Below, one piece after another: positions 6,901-14,339 of a stretch of DNA of 64,000 nucleotides (its first letter is position 1; each line of letters begins with the position of its first letter). Source of the stretch: Desertivirga xinjiangensis. GTDB lineage: Bacteria; Bacteroidota; Bacteroidia; Sphingobacteriales; Sphingobacteriaceae. Under the pieces are notes generated by a model. It did no database searches. It had not been told where the DNA came from and saw nothing but the letters and a program-made list of their open reading frames with translations. The DNA is taken from contig NZ_JAFMZP010000009.1 of the NCBI RefSeq assembly GCF_024436435.1, forward strand, positions 1-64,000. The letters are read 5' to 3'. The translations under genes and the position numbers were made by a program.

Positions 6901-9552
6901 GAGCGGACTAAAGAATTGTCACAAAGTGAGGAGCGGTTCCGTTTGGTAGCCAGGGCAACCAACGATGCAATCTGGGATTGGAATTTGGTAAATAATAAGC
7001 TTTGGTGGAGTGACAGCTTCTATACTCTTTTCGGTTATGCGCATAGTGTTGACAATGAGCAAAGCAGTTTCTGGTTCGACAATATTTATGACGGCGATAG
7101 GGATAGAGTACGCAATAGTATTTATGATGTAATTAATAGCGCCAAAAATCAATGGTCAGAAGAATACCGGTTTCGAAGATCAGATGGTAGTTTTGCGTAT
7201 ATTCTGGATCGGGGATATGTGCTGCATGATGAATATGGAACACCTTACAGAATGCTCGGGTCAAAACTGGATATCACTCAGTTGAAGGAAGCAGAACAAT
7301 CTCTTCTTTTAAGTGAAAGCAGGTTCAGAAAGGTGTTTGATTCGAATATGATCGGCATGCTGTTTACGAATAAGAATGCGGTTATAGTCAACGCTAATCA
7401 GGCATTTCTTGATATGGTGGGTTATACAAGGGCAGATATCGAGTCAGGAAGCTTAACCTGGGATAAAATTACTCCTCCAGAGCTTTTGTATAAAAATAAG
7501 CTTGCGTCCGATCAGTTAAGGGAAACAGGTTTATGCCCTCCGTATGAGAGTGAATACCTGACAAAAGATGGACGGGTAATTAATGTATTGCTGGGTGCAG
7601 CCGCTCTTAACGAAGCGGATGCTGTAGCGGTAAGTTATATAATTGACATTACAGAAAAGAAAGAAGCAGAGAGAAAAGAGCTGGAGCTTCAAAAAATTAT
7701 CAAAAAACAGCAGGACGAATTCAAGCGAATATTTATGAATGCTCCGGCTCTTATAACAATACGGCGGGGAGATGATTTGAAACTGGAATTCGTGAATAAA
7801 GCAGTGATGGATTATTCCAGGGGACGTGAAGTAATGAAGGATTTGCCAACTGGTAGCCTGGAGGAACTTCATACCGATAGTCAAGAGCTAAATAATATCT
7901 TGCGAAAGGTGTATAGCACTGGCCAACCCTTTATCGCGAAAGCTTTTCATATAAAAGTTGATTTAGAAGGTAACGGTTCCGTTGAGGATGTATGGTTCGA
8001 TTTTGTGTATCAGCCTGTGTTCGATATTGATGGTAAGGTTGACGGAGTTGCAACATTTGCGTTCGATGTTTCGGATATGATCAAGGCCAACGAGAAAATC
8101 AAAAAGAGCGAAAGCCGATTTCGTTTTCTTGCTGATGCGATACCTCAAAAAATTTGGACCGCCTTGCCGGATGGAAGAGGCGACTATTTTAACAATGTTT
8201 GGACAGAATTTACCGGAAAGACTGCGGATGAATTAAGAGGCTGGGGCTGGATGGATGTGATACATCCTGATGATAGGGTTGAAAACAAAAAGCTTTGGCT
8301 GAACTCGGTTGCTACGGGGACAAATTTTGTAATGGAACGCAGGTTGTTGAAAGCTGACGGAGAATTTAGCTGGCATCTGAGCAGAAGTACGCCTCAACGA
8401 GACGAGAACGGCAATATTACCTTATGGGTAGGCACCAGTACAGATATACATGAGCAAAAGACAGTAACAGAAGCGTTAAAGATAAGCGAAGATTACTTCA
8501 GGCAGTTGGCAGACCAGTCGCCATTTATGATCTGGAAGGTAGATAAGCAGGGAATGTGCAACTACGTTAACAAGCAATGGATTGATTTCACAGGCTTGTC
8601 TTATGAGGCGAGTGGAGGATTGGGCTGGCAACTTGCTTTCCATCCAGAAGATTCTGAAAGAGAACAGAAGAAGTTCCTGGCGGCCTTTACCAATCGGGAT
8701 ATTTATCATTCAAAGTTCAGGATCAAAAAGGCAAAGGGGGAGTACCACTGGGTGCTGGCTCAAGCAAATCCGCTTAACGGCGTATTATTCGACGGATACA
8801 TCGGAAGTTTAACCGATATCACAGAGCAAGAATTAGCTCAGCAAGCTACACGTTTACTGATGCAGAAAAAGGATGAGTTTATGAGTATTGCTAGCCATGA
8901 ACTGAAAACTCCTATTACCAGCATGAAAGCTTCTTTGCAGATCGCTGAACGCTTAAGCGGCCAAAATGCAGAGGCAGGGAAGATCAGAGCGTTCATAGAA
9001 AAGGCTAATAAGCAGGTGAATAAATTGACTTCTCTGGTTGAAGATCTGCTGGATGTAACCAAGATACAGGCAGGTAAGCTTCAATTTGATATATCAGTGT
9101 TCAATATTGATGATGCCGTAAACGATTGTGTCGATCAGGTTCACAGCTATTCATCAACGCATACTATTGAAATTACCGGCGAAAAAAACGTGATGGTATT
9201 GGGCGATAAGCACCGGCTTGAGCAGGTCATTATAAACTTTCTTTCTAACGCCATAAAATATTCGCCAGGCTCTGATAAGGTGTTATTAGACATTCGAAAA
9301 GTGGAAGACATGGTGAAAGTGTCAATCTCCGACTTCGGAATAGGTATTCCCGAGAATAAGATCAACTTTGTTTTCGACAGGTTCTTCAGAGTTCAGGAGT
9401 CATCCCAGAAGTTTTCGGGACTTGGCCTGGGCCTATTTATATCATCTGAGATAATAAAACGTCATAATGGAAAAGTTGGTGTGCTGAGTGAAGAAGGAAA
9501 GGGCTCTGTTTTCTGGTTCAGCTTACCTCTGGCAAATGTTAAATCGATTTAA
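3985..9552 (+). CDS. Giant CheB-CheR-multi-PAS hybrid histidine kinase
   Basis: About 1855 residues. Order: CheB methylesterase (1-185; Ser12 in GASAGG, His39, Asp131), CheR methyltransferase (about 195-470; RFFRDP and CSTGEEAYS motifs), a PAS-like segment, a coiled coil of NEEL heptads (about 640-700), at least six further PAS domains (about 715-1610), HisKA (phospho-acceptor His1638 in SHELK) and a HATPase with N and G boxes (DFGIGIP, GLGLGLF). No transmembrane segment is apparent, so it should sense in the cytoplasm. CheB and CheR normally demethylate and methylate chemoreceptors, but no receptor gene is near. The start chosen is ATG 3985, preceded by AAAGAAAG and six residues before the CheB fold; ATG 3940 and TTG 3931 are in-frame alternatives. 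A lone receiver gene follows 57 bp later and is the probable phosphoryl acceptor. Confidence 0.9.
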   Translation: MSRHFIVAIGASAGGLEAIHEFFDNMPQSSSVAFIIIQHLSPDYKSLLVELVSKHTHMKVFEAGDKMPVQKECIYVIPNKKLITIYKGKLHLVEKVPDRLPNTAIDHFLNSLAQDKREEAIAVILSGTGTDGTRGIEAVKAAGGMVIVQDPVTAKFDGMPNSAIGSGNADLILPPEMMPEEIYNYIKEKPIQVLNKGKIEDSLLDEIFSMIYKAQGYDFQYYKTPTIIRRISKRMGQRSVHTLSDYVDVLKNNPQEVKSLGKDFLIGVTRFFRDPQAFDCINQQVLPSLINEKQDGEFLKVWICACSTGEEAYSIAILIDQYLRKHKRYIDVKIFATDLDENSINLASRNQYSLSIEKYLSHSVLETYFIKNDKYYSVIPRIRKQIVFAKHNVIKDPPFVNNDLVSCRNMLIYMNSVLQQKVMSALLYSVNLGGYMFLGTSETASPIRDAVDEINSKWKIYRKIGTNKIGVHEIYRQADKSPNAQRSELPILRESAKKNQQLTDDFTRSMVDDFGYVCFYIDKNYEIKESIGNFNRFLSLPEKQLNLNILKMVPKELSVALNTAIRKCWKQGQKVFLKSVRVRQADLDLFLSVSVNPPAPSEGKPYTLLILGENTHSQIHVKEELPDKNTDDRNHYLSELEAELDEVRSNLQMAVESLETTNEELQSSNEELLSANEELQSSNEELQSLNEELHTLNTEHQLKIKELIELNDDLDNYFRSTDIGQIFLDSDQRIRKFNSAAVKLVNLIDSDIGRPISHISTNIRYGNLSGDINHVVESNQVVEREILLNNESRCLVRIMPYMRQSKKPEGTIINFVDITAITDLNNIINGVFNSSLSAILAFKAIRGADNKITDFVLLTNNHASTILLDDPDDIFPGRRFSEIKRIAANNFLANYIEVVENDKALHTEVQLPGSEKWFEIVAVKMMDGFVATFSDISEKRLAELKLRSNYNELITARESLKRLNVKLEDNVAERTKELSQSEERFRLVARATNDAIWDWNLVNNKLWWSDSFYTLFGYAHSVDNEQSSFWFDNIYDGDRDRVRNSIYDVINSAKNQWSEEYRFRRSDGSFAYILDRGYVLHDEYGTPYRMLGSKLDITQLKEAEQSLLLSESRFRKVFDSNMIGMLFTNKNAVIVNANQAFLDMVGYTRADIESGSLTWDKITPPELLYKNKLASDQLRETGLCPPYESEYLTKDGRVINVLLGAAALNEADAVAVSYIIDITEKKEAERKELELQKIIKKQQDEFKRIFMNAPALITIRRGDDLKLEFVNKAVMDYSRGREVMKDLPTGSLEELHTDSQELNNILRKVYSTGQPFIAKAFHIKVDLEGNGSVEDVWFDFVYQPVFDIDGKVDGVATFAFDVSDMIKANEKIKKSESRFRFLADAIPQKIWTALPDGRGDYFNNVWTEFTGKTADELRGWGWMDVIHPDDRVENKKLWLNSVATGTNFVMERRLLKADGEFSWHLSRSTPQRDENGNITLWVGTSTDIHEQKTVTEALKISEDYFRQLADQSPFMIWKVDKQGMCNYVNKQWIDFTGLSYEASGGLGWQLAFHPEDSEREQKKFLAAFTNRDIYHSKFRIKKAKGEYHWVLAQANPLNGVLFDGYIGSLTDITEQELAQQATRLLMQKKDEFMSIASHELKTPITSMKASLQIAERLSGQNAEAGKIRAFIEKANKQVNKLTSLVEDLLDVTKIQAGKLQFDISVFNIDDAVNDCVDQVHSYSSTHTIEITGEKNVMVLGDKHRLEQVIINFLSNAIKYSPGSDKVLLDIRKVEDMVKVSISDFGIGIPENKINFVFDRFFRVQESSQKFSGLGLGLFISSEIIKRHNGKVGVLSEEGKGSVFWFSLPLANVKSI

Positions 9553-9609
9553 TAAATTAATAATTAATATATTGCACAACTAATATATTAATCATAGCTT
9601 TATAGGCGG

Positions 9610-9960
9610 ATGAAGCGTATAATGATTTTTGATGATGACGTAGATATTCTTGAGATTTTGACATATCTGCTGAAAGAAAAGGGTTGGGAGGTACATACGC
9701 GTACTACCTGTAATAACATAATTAAAGTAGTTTCGGAGAATAATCCAGATATTATACTAATGGATAATTGGATTCCTGATACCGGAGGAATAAAAGCCAC
9801 TCAAACACTTAAAAACCACCCTGAATTTGCAAGAGTTCCGGTGATCTACTTTTCTGCCAATAATGATATTGAAAAATTAGCTGCTGAAGCCGGTTCTGAT
9901 GCGTTTTTGGCTAAACCTTTTGATCTTGACGAGTTGGAACGGATAATTAATCAGTTCTGA
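9610..9960 (+). CDS. Single-domain response regulator (receiver only)
   Basis: A 116-residue receiver with no output domain. The acidic cluster is Asp8-Asp9-Asp10, the phospho-acceptor is Asp52 in ILMDNWIPD, a Ser occupies the switch position (YFSANND) and the conserved Lys is in AKPFD. The acceptor is followed by Asn-Trp-Ile-Pro-Asp-Thr-Gly-Gly, unusual compared with the common xMPxMDG, and the same block recurs in the receiver at 19369-19746. Its position 57 bp after the CheB-CheR kinase, which lacks a receiver, suggests it is that kinase's output or a phosphorelay intermediate. The stop codon lies inside the left arm of the downstream terminator. Confidence 0.9.
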   Translation: MKRIMIFDDDVDILEILTYLLKEKGWEVHTRTTCNNIIKVVSENNPDIILMDNWIPDTGGIKATQTLKNHPEFARVPVIYFSANNDIEKLAAEAGSDAFLAKPFDLDELERIINQF

Positions 9961-10005
9961 TAACAAAAAAGCCCTTTCATCATTCAGGGGCTTTTTTGTT
10001 ATCAG
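9957..10005. terminator. Bidirectional intrinsic terminator, perfect 18-bp stem
   Basis: Arms 9957-9974 and 9988-10005 are perfect inverted repeats containing AAAAAAGCCC/GGGCTTTTTT with a 13-base loop. The embedded A and T runs allow termination on both strands, serving the receiver gene (plus) and the SIMPL gene (minus), which converge here. Confidence 0.85.
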
Positions 10006-10016
10006 AAACTAAATTC

Positions 10017-10718
10017 CTAACGGATTTCAAATATTGCCCTCATTTGATAGCTTAATTTGATCTTCTTAAAGTCAATTTCAGGCATCGGGGCATCAGCAGC
10101 CATTGATTCCGTTTTATACATGGCGTTGGCCCTATATATTGGTTGAGGATAAACCTCATTGTTGATTTCCTGAATTTCGAGAGCATCATACACTTTGTCG
10201 TTTACTGCTGCTGCCAGGTAATCGGCTTTTTCTTTTGCTGCCTGTAAAGCCTTTATTTTAAGCTCTTTTTTTAATGATTCGATTTTGGAATGGTCGTACG
10301 ACTCAATGTTTGTATACTCGATTCCACGAGGATCAACAGCCGCTAAGATCTGATTGAATTTTGTGAGATCAGTAACCTTAAGCCGGTATTGCTTGCGGGC
10401 CAGAAAACCTGGGTTTTTTTTCTTTTCCAGAGTATAATTGTAGCTGGATATATTGTTTATAGTGAAATTCGCCTGTGGAATTCCCGCTTTTAAGACTGCA
10501 GACTGCAGCTGTCTTTCAAGTTCATCTATTTCTACCTTGTTCTTGTTGTTGTTATCTTTAAAGTATTCCTTTAAGGAAATTGCAATGTAAATGATGTCGG
10601 GGGTTATCTCCGTCTCAGCCGAGCCGGAAACTTCTATCTTCCTCCGAAGGTCAACTGTTTGAGCAATGGAGCTTAGTGTAATAGTGCTCAATAAAGCAAA
10701 GATGAATAGTCTTTTCAT
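10017..10718 (-). CDS. SIMPL-domain (DUF541) exported protein
   Basis: A 233-residue protein with a signal peptide (residues 1-19, cleavage after SSIAQ) and a SIMPL/DUF541 fold. The VSGSAETEITPD segment near residues 30-41 is the family signature for the first strand, and the helical region with repeated KALQAAKEKADYLA follows at about 155-170. Members are periplasmic or outer-membrane-associated, including the oxidative-stress protein BP26 and YggE; biochemical function is not settled. It is transcribed alone, diverging from the Gfo/Idh/MocA gene with 97 bp between start codons. Confidence 0.85.
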   Translation of the reverse strand: MKRLFIFALLSTITLSSIAQTVDLRRKIEVSGSAETEITPDIIYIAISLKEYFKDNNNKNKVEIDELERQLQSAVLKAGIPQANFTINNISSYNYTLEKKKNPGFLARKQYRLKVTDLTKFNQILAAVDPRGIEYTNIESYDHSKIESLKKELKIKALQAAKEKADYLAAAVNDKVYDALEIQEINNEVYPQPIYRANAMYKTESMAADAPMPEIDFKKIKLSYQMRAIFEIR

Positions 10719-10729
10719 AAATTTTATCT

Positions 10730-10755
10730 AAGTGTAAAATATGGATGCTACACTT
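10730..10755. promoter_or_regulatory. Inverted repeat in a divergent promoter region
   Basis: AAGTGTA (10730-10736) and TACACTT (10749-10755) form a perfect 7-bp inverted repeat with a 12-base spacer, between the divergent SIMPL and oxidoreductase genes. Symmetry and placement suggest an operator; no regulator gene is adjacent. Confidence 0.3.
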
Positions 10756-10815
10756 TAACGAATTCCATAAACAATTTTAGGTAGTTAAAGTTCCATGTAC
10801 ATAATACGCTGTGGA

Positions 10816-11928
10816 ATGAAAGAGTGTAACACTTCAAGACGTAATTTCCTTAGGAATTTGTCTTATGGAATTGGCGGACTGGCAATAAGTGATTTTTTTA
10901 CTTTTCCAGTCAATGCATCTGAAGCCGGGAAAAAGAAACTTGGGATAGCGCTTGTAGGGCTTGGTAATTATAGTTCGGGTCAGCTTGCTCCGGCGTTGCA
11001 GGAAACAAAGCACTGCTACCTCGCAGGTATTGTAACCGGAACTCCTGAAAAAGAAAAGATCTGGGCTTCGAAGTATGATATTGTCGAGAGGAACATATAT
11101 AACTACGAAAATTTTGATGCAATAAACAATAATTCTGACATCGATATAGTCTATGTGGTTCTACCGGTTTCTATGCATCACGATTTTATTATAAGAGCTG
11201 CCCGTGCGGGTAAACATGTGATTTGCGAAAAGCCGATGGCATTAAATGCCAGAGAGTGTGAAGAGATGATTGCTGTTTGTAAGGAAAACGACCGGCTGCT
11301 TTCAATTGGTTATAGACTGCATTTTGAACCTCATAATCAGGAAATGATGCGGTTAGGTCAAAAGCAAATTTTCGGTAAGGTTTTAAGCGTTGACGCTGCC
11401 AATGGATTTGTTTACCGGGGTGATCCAAAAGCATGGCGGTTGAACAAAAGCTTGTCAGGCGGTGGCGGGTTGATGGACATGGGTATATATGCTATTCAAG
11501 GTGCGAGGTATACCTTGGGCGAAGAACCTACTTTTGTTACTGCAAGAGAGCAGAAAACGAATCACGAATTATTTAAGGAAGTGGATGAAACGGTGTTTTG
11601 GGAACTGGAGTTTCCTTCTGGCGCCCGGTCTAGTGGGCAATCTAGTTATAATGCTAATTTTAACTATCTAAAAGCTCAAGCCACAGGCGGAAGCTTTGAG
11701 CTGACATCGGCTTACCGTTATAGCGGAATTGAAGGTCGGTCAAGTAAGGGGGGTGATATGGCTTTTAGCCAGGTGAATCAGCAGGCATTACAAATGGATG
11801 ATTTCGCGTTGTGCGTGAAGAATAATAAGCAAAGCCGTGTGTCAGGAGAGGAAGGATTGATGGACATGAAGGTGATCGATGCCATTTATAGAAGCCTCAG
11901 CTCTGGAAAGCGGGAACAAATAATATAG
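10816..11928 (+). CDS. Exported Gfo/Idh/MocA-family oxidoreductase
   Basis: A 370-residue NAD(P)-dependent sugar oxidoreductase relative. A twin-arginine-like leader (SRRNFLR, residues 7-13) precedes a hydrophobic patch and the mature domain, as in glucose-fructose oxidoreductase, which is exported with bound cofactor. The Rossmann motif is GLGNY, and the CEKPMALN motif carrying the catalytic Lys is clear. The C-terminal half contains the family's beta-sheet domain with GGGGLMDMGIYAI. The substrate is probably a sugar or inositol-like polyol but cannot be specified. ATG 10816 is chosen; an in-frame ATG at 10795 would add seven residues before the leader. It converges with the transglutaminase-like gene. 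Confidence 0.85.
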   Translation: MKECNTSRRNFLRNLSYGIGGLAISDFFTFPVNASEAGKKKLGIALVGLGNYSSGQLAPALQETKHCYLAGIVTGTPEKEKIWASKYDIVERNIYNYENFDAINNNSDIDIVYVVLPVSMHHDFIIRAARAGKHVICEKPMALNARECEEMIAVCKENDRLLSIGYRLHFEPHNQEMMRLGQKQIFGKVLSVDAANGFVYRGDPKAWRLNKSLSGGGGLMDMGIYAIQGARYTLGEEPTFVTAREQKTNHELFKEVDETVFWELEFPSGARSSGQSSYNANFNYLKAQATGGSFELTSAYRYSGIEGRSSKGGDMAFSQVNQQALQMDDFALCVKNNKQSRVSGEEGLMDMKVIDAIYRSLSSGKREQII

Positions 11929-11953
11929 CCCTGGCACTTTGCTAATCTCAACA

Positions 11954-13165
11954 CTACTCTGTCCGGATCTCCGGATCATATTGATATACGACAGTGTACG
12001 AAGAGTTTGACCACTTGTTGTCTAGTTGCCCCAACTTCAGATCTCTGTTCTGTGGCGTCGGCTCGCATATAGAGTATTTCCGGCCCATATAAACGATCGG
12101 ATCTCCTACGGGTTTATCAAACTGGACAGCCATGGTAATGTGAGTAGGGTAAAGCAACGCTATCATTGGAAGATTGTAGATCTCTTTTACCAGATAGAAA
12201 AAGAGAGCTGCCCGGTCATCACAATCGCTAAATTCAGAAAATAAGGTTTGCTCGGGAGAAAGGCGTTTTTCTTTACCGAATATTTGTTCGTCATCCTGGT
12301 ATAGAAACGCATATCGCGTAAATCGCATGAGATAGTCGACACCCTTTTTTTGTTTCATCCCCTTTACGTTTTCTCTAAGTATCGGGATTAATGATCCGTA
12401 TGTTTCCTTGCTGAGCGGAATATTAAAATAGGAGGCAAAGTCAACAACCGGGTAATTCAGAAAAATTGACTGTATCTGCGGATTCGTTTTGATTTTAAAG
12501 TGATACATCTTTTGCTTAAAACTGAACTGCAGGTCTTTTTCTACATAGTCTTCCGGCTTAAATTCAGGCATTCGGATTACTTTGTATGAAAATGCCTTTC
12601 TTGCCTCGGGGATCTTGATGTCTACAGGTAATGGAACGTTTTGCCTGAAATCAATTTTGCTGTAGTCGTGGTAGTTGAGGCAAATATATTTTTTACCTTC
12701 TACAACGAAGAAAGGGATATCTGAAACATCTTCATCGCTTCTGACATAAAACACTATTTTATTCCCTGCAAGTGCCAGCCTCGCATCGTAGCCGGTCTTT
12801 GAAAGCAGGAACCACTTATATAAAGTATATCTGAAATAATTAATGGCTTTTGGGCTTAACTGCTGAGCAGTGCTTCTGATTAATTGGTAGTAGAGCCAGT
12901 CGCTAAGCTGGTGTTTTTCCCTGTATGCAATGAGGGCATCCACTACGGGATGATAATTGCCAGTATTTAAGGTTGAATAAAAGAATGAAACAGACTCCTC
13001 GGAAGGTATTGCATCCACCTGGGGTAAAAGGCTGGTTTCTATTTCAAAGTTGAAGGTGCCTCCATAAAATTCAAAAGAGTAATTCTGACTTTTCACCTGC
13101 CCAAACAAAAGCGTTTGGCAAAGGAGCAAAACAAGTGTGCCACATAGTTTTGATTGCCAGTTCAT
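11954..13165 (-). CDS. Exported protein with transglutaminase-like C-terminal domain
   Basis: A 403-residue protein with a signal peptide (about 1-22, ending LLFGQ). The C-terminal third shows the transglutaminase/cysteine-protease pattern: Cys315 in SDCDDRAALF, His342 in PTHITMAV and an acidic residue in CEPT about 24 residues later. The N-terminal 250 residues are strand rich and unassigned. It may cleave or cross-link amide bonds in the periplasm, but this is inferred only from the catalytic pattern. It is a single gene on the minus strand between the oxidoreductase (convergent) and the lspA terminator. Confidence 0.65.
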   Translation of the reverse strand: MNWQSKLCGTLVLLLCQTLLFGQVKSQNYSFEFYGGTFNFEIETSLLPQVDAIPSEESVSFFYSTLNTGNYHPVVDALIAYREKHQLSDWLYYQLIRSTAQQLSPKAINYFRYTLYKWFLLSKTGYDARLALAGNKIVFYVRSDEDVSDIPFFVVEGKKYICLNYHDYSKIDFRQNVPLPVDIKIPEARKAFSYKVIRMPEFKPEDYVEKDLQFSFKQKMYHFKIKTNPQIQSIFLNYPVVDFASYFNIPLSKETYGSLIPILRENVKGMKQKKGVDYLMRFTRYAFLYQDDEQIFGKEKRLSPEQTLFSEFSDCDDRAALFFYLVKEIYNLPMIALLYPTHITMAVQFDKPVGDPIVYMGRKYSICEPTPQNRDLKLGQLDNKWSNSSYTVVYQYDPEIRTE

Positions 13166-13279
13166 AGTATTGTTATTTAGGCGCTACTCTTTATAGTTTT
13201 GAACGTACATTCAGAAGACTTTGTTTCGGTTTAAAGAATAAAATTAAGAATAAAGCTGAAAACACAATTCACTTCAAAC

Positions 13280-13305
13280 AACAAAGCCCCTTTCGGGGCT
13301 TTGTT
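13280..13305 (-). terminator. Intrinsic terminator of the ileS-lspA operon
   Basis: AACAAAGCCCC (13280-13290) pairs perfectly with GGGGCTTTGTT (13295-13305) around a four-base loop, immediately after the lspA stop codon and followed by a T-rich stretch on the minus strand. Confidence 0.8.
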
Positions 13306-13955
13306 TATTCCTCTATGATTTCACTATGCGGATAACTTTCTTCTACAGTTTCCTCTTTGAAATATCTTTTTTGAAAAATTAGTATGGCGATAACACCTAT
13401 TGAAATAGCCGCATCCGCTATGTTGAAAACAGGCCTGAAGAAGATGAACTCTTCTCCCCCCCATAATGGTAGCCAATGAGGAAGTGTACCCTGAACTATA
13501 GGGAAATAAAACATGTCGACAACTTTTCCATGAAAAAGGCTGGAATAGCCGCCTTCGGGTGGAAATAGCTTTGCAGGTTCGAAATATGTACTTTCATTGA
13601 ATATAAGCCCATAGAATGTCGAGTCAATGATGTTACCCAATGCGCCTGCAAATATCAGGGCAACGTTCAATATCAGACCTCTGTGGTACTTCTTTTTAAC
13701 AAGATAAACAACGCCGTAACCAATCACTGCCACAGCCGCTATCCTGAAAAGGGTTAAGGCAAGCTTTCCGGCTTCTCCTCCAAACTCCATTCCGAACGCC
13801 ATACCATTGTTCTCTGTGAAATGGATGATGAACCAGTTGCCGAGGATCTTAAATTCCTGACCTAAACTCATGTTTAGCTTAATCCAGAATTTGAGCGCCT
13901 GGTCAGCAATCAAAATCAATATTATAGCCAGTACAGGCTTGGTATAGGCTTTCAT
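13305..13955 (-). CDS. lspA: Lipoprotein signal peptidase II
   Basis: A 216-residue inner-membrane aspartyl protease that cuts signal peptides from diacylglyceryl-modified prolipoproteins. Four hydrophobic segments are present. The catalytic aspartates are in GALGNIIDS and FNIADAAIS. Between them is an extended insertion (about residues 125-170), longer than in E. coli LspA and common in this phylum. Its ATG overlaps the stop of the upstream DksA-like gene by one base (TAATG), indicating translational coupling in an ileS-dksA-like-lspA operon. Confidence 0.95.
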   Translation of the reverse strand: MKAYTKPVLAIILILIADQALKFWIKLNMSLGQEFKILGNWFIIHFTENNGMAFGMEFGGEAGKLALTLFRIAAVAVIGYGVVYLVKKKYHRGLILNVALIFAGALGNIIDSTFYGLIFNESTYFEPAKLFPPEGGYSSLFHGKVVDMFYFPIVQGTLPHWLPLWGGEEFIFFRPVFNIADAAISIGVIAILIFQKRYFKEETVEESYPHSEIIEE

Positions 13956-14338
13956 TAATTTTGTTTAAGTTTTGCCTCCATACTTAAAGTGGTATGTGGT
14001 ACTATACGTAAACGTTCTTTTGGTATCAGCTTGCCTGTTTCCCGGCAAACACCGTACGTTTTATTTTCAATGCGTACCAAAGCGGCTTCGAGGTTTTCAA
14101 TAAATTTTTTCTGCCTTGCTGCAAGTTGATTGATCTGTTCTTTTTCTAAAGTTGCAGAGCCATCTTCAAGTGTCTTATATGTTCCCGCAGTGTCATCAGT
14201 CCCATTCAGGTTCGGATTACTTAGTGACTGCGTTAACGAAGCTAATTCTTCTTTGGCAATGCGGATCTTTTCTAAGATAAGATCCTTAAATTCCTGTAGT
14301 TCAGCGTCAGAGTACCTTGTTTTCTCGTTATTTTCCAT
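13955..14338 (-). CDS. DksA/TraR-family protein with degenerate zinc finger
   Basis: A 127-residue protein with an N-terminal coiled coil (about 12-90) and a C-terminal DksA/TraR block (YGVCRETGKLIPKERLRIVP). In canonical DksA, four cysteines bind zinc; here only Cys98 remains. The family binds the RNA polymerase secondary channel and modulates transcription with ppGpp; whether this degenerate form does so is unknown, though cysteine-poor versions are frequent in the phylum. The coiled-coil tip lacks an obvious Asp-x-x-Asp-Ala DksA motif. It starts one base after the ileS stop and overlaps lspA by one base. Confidence 0.8.
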   Translation of the reverse strand: MENNEKTRYSDAELQEFKDLILEKIRIAKEELASLTQSLSNPNLNGTDDTAGTYKTLEDGSATLEKEQINQLAARQKKFIENLEAALVRIENKTYGVCRETGKLIPKERLRIVPHTTLSMEAKLKQN

Positions 14339-14339
14339 G

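Noticed and set aside
11928-11950. TGGCAC...TTGC sequence resembling a sigma-54 promoter
   Set aside because: The spacing between the GG and GC elements is too short, and it lies between convergent genes.
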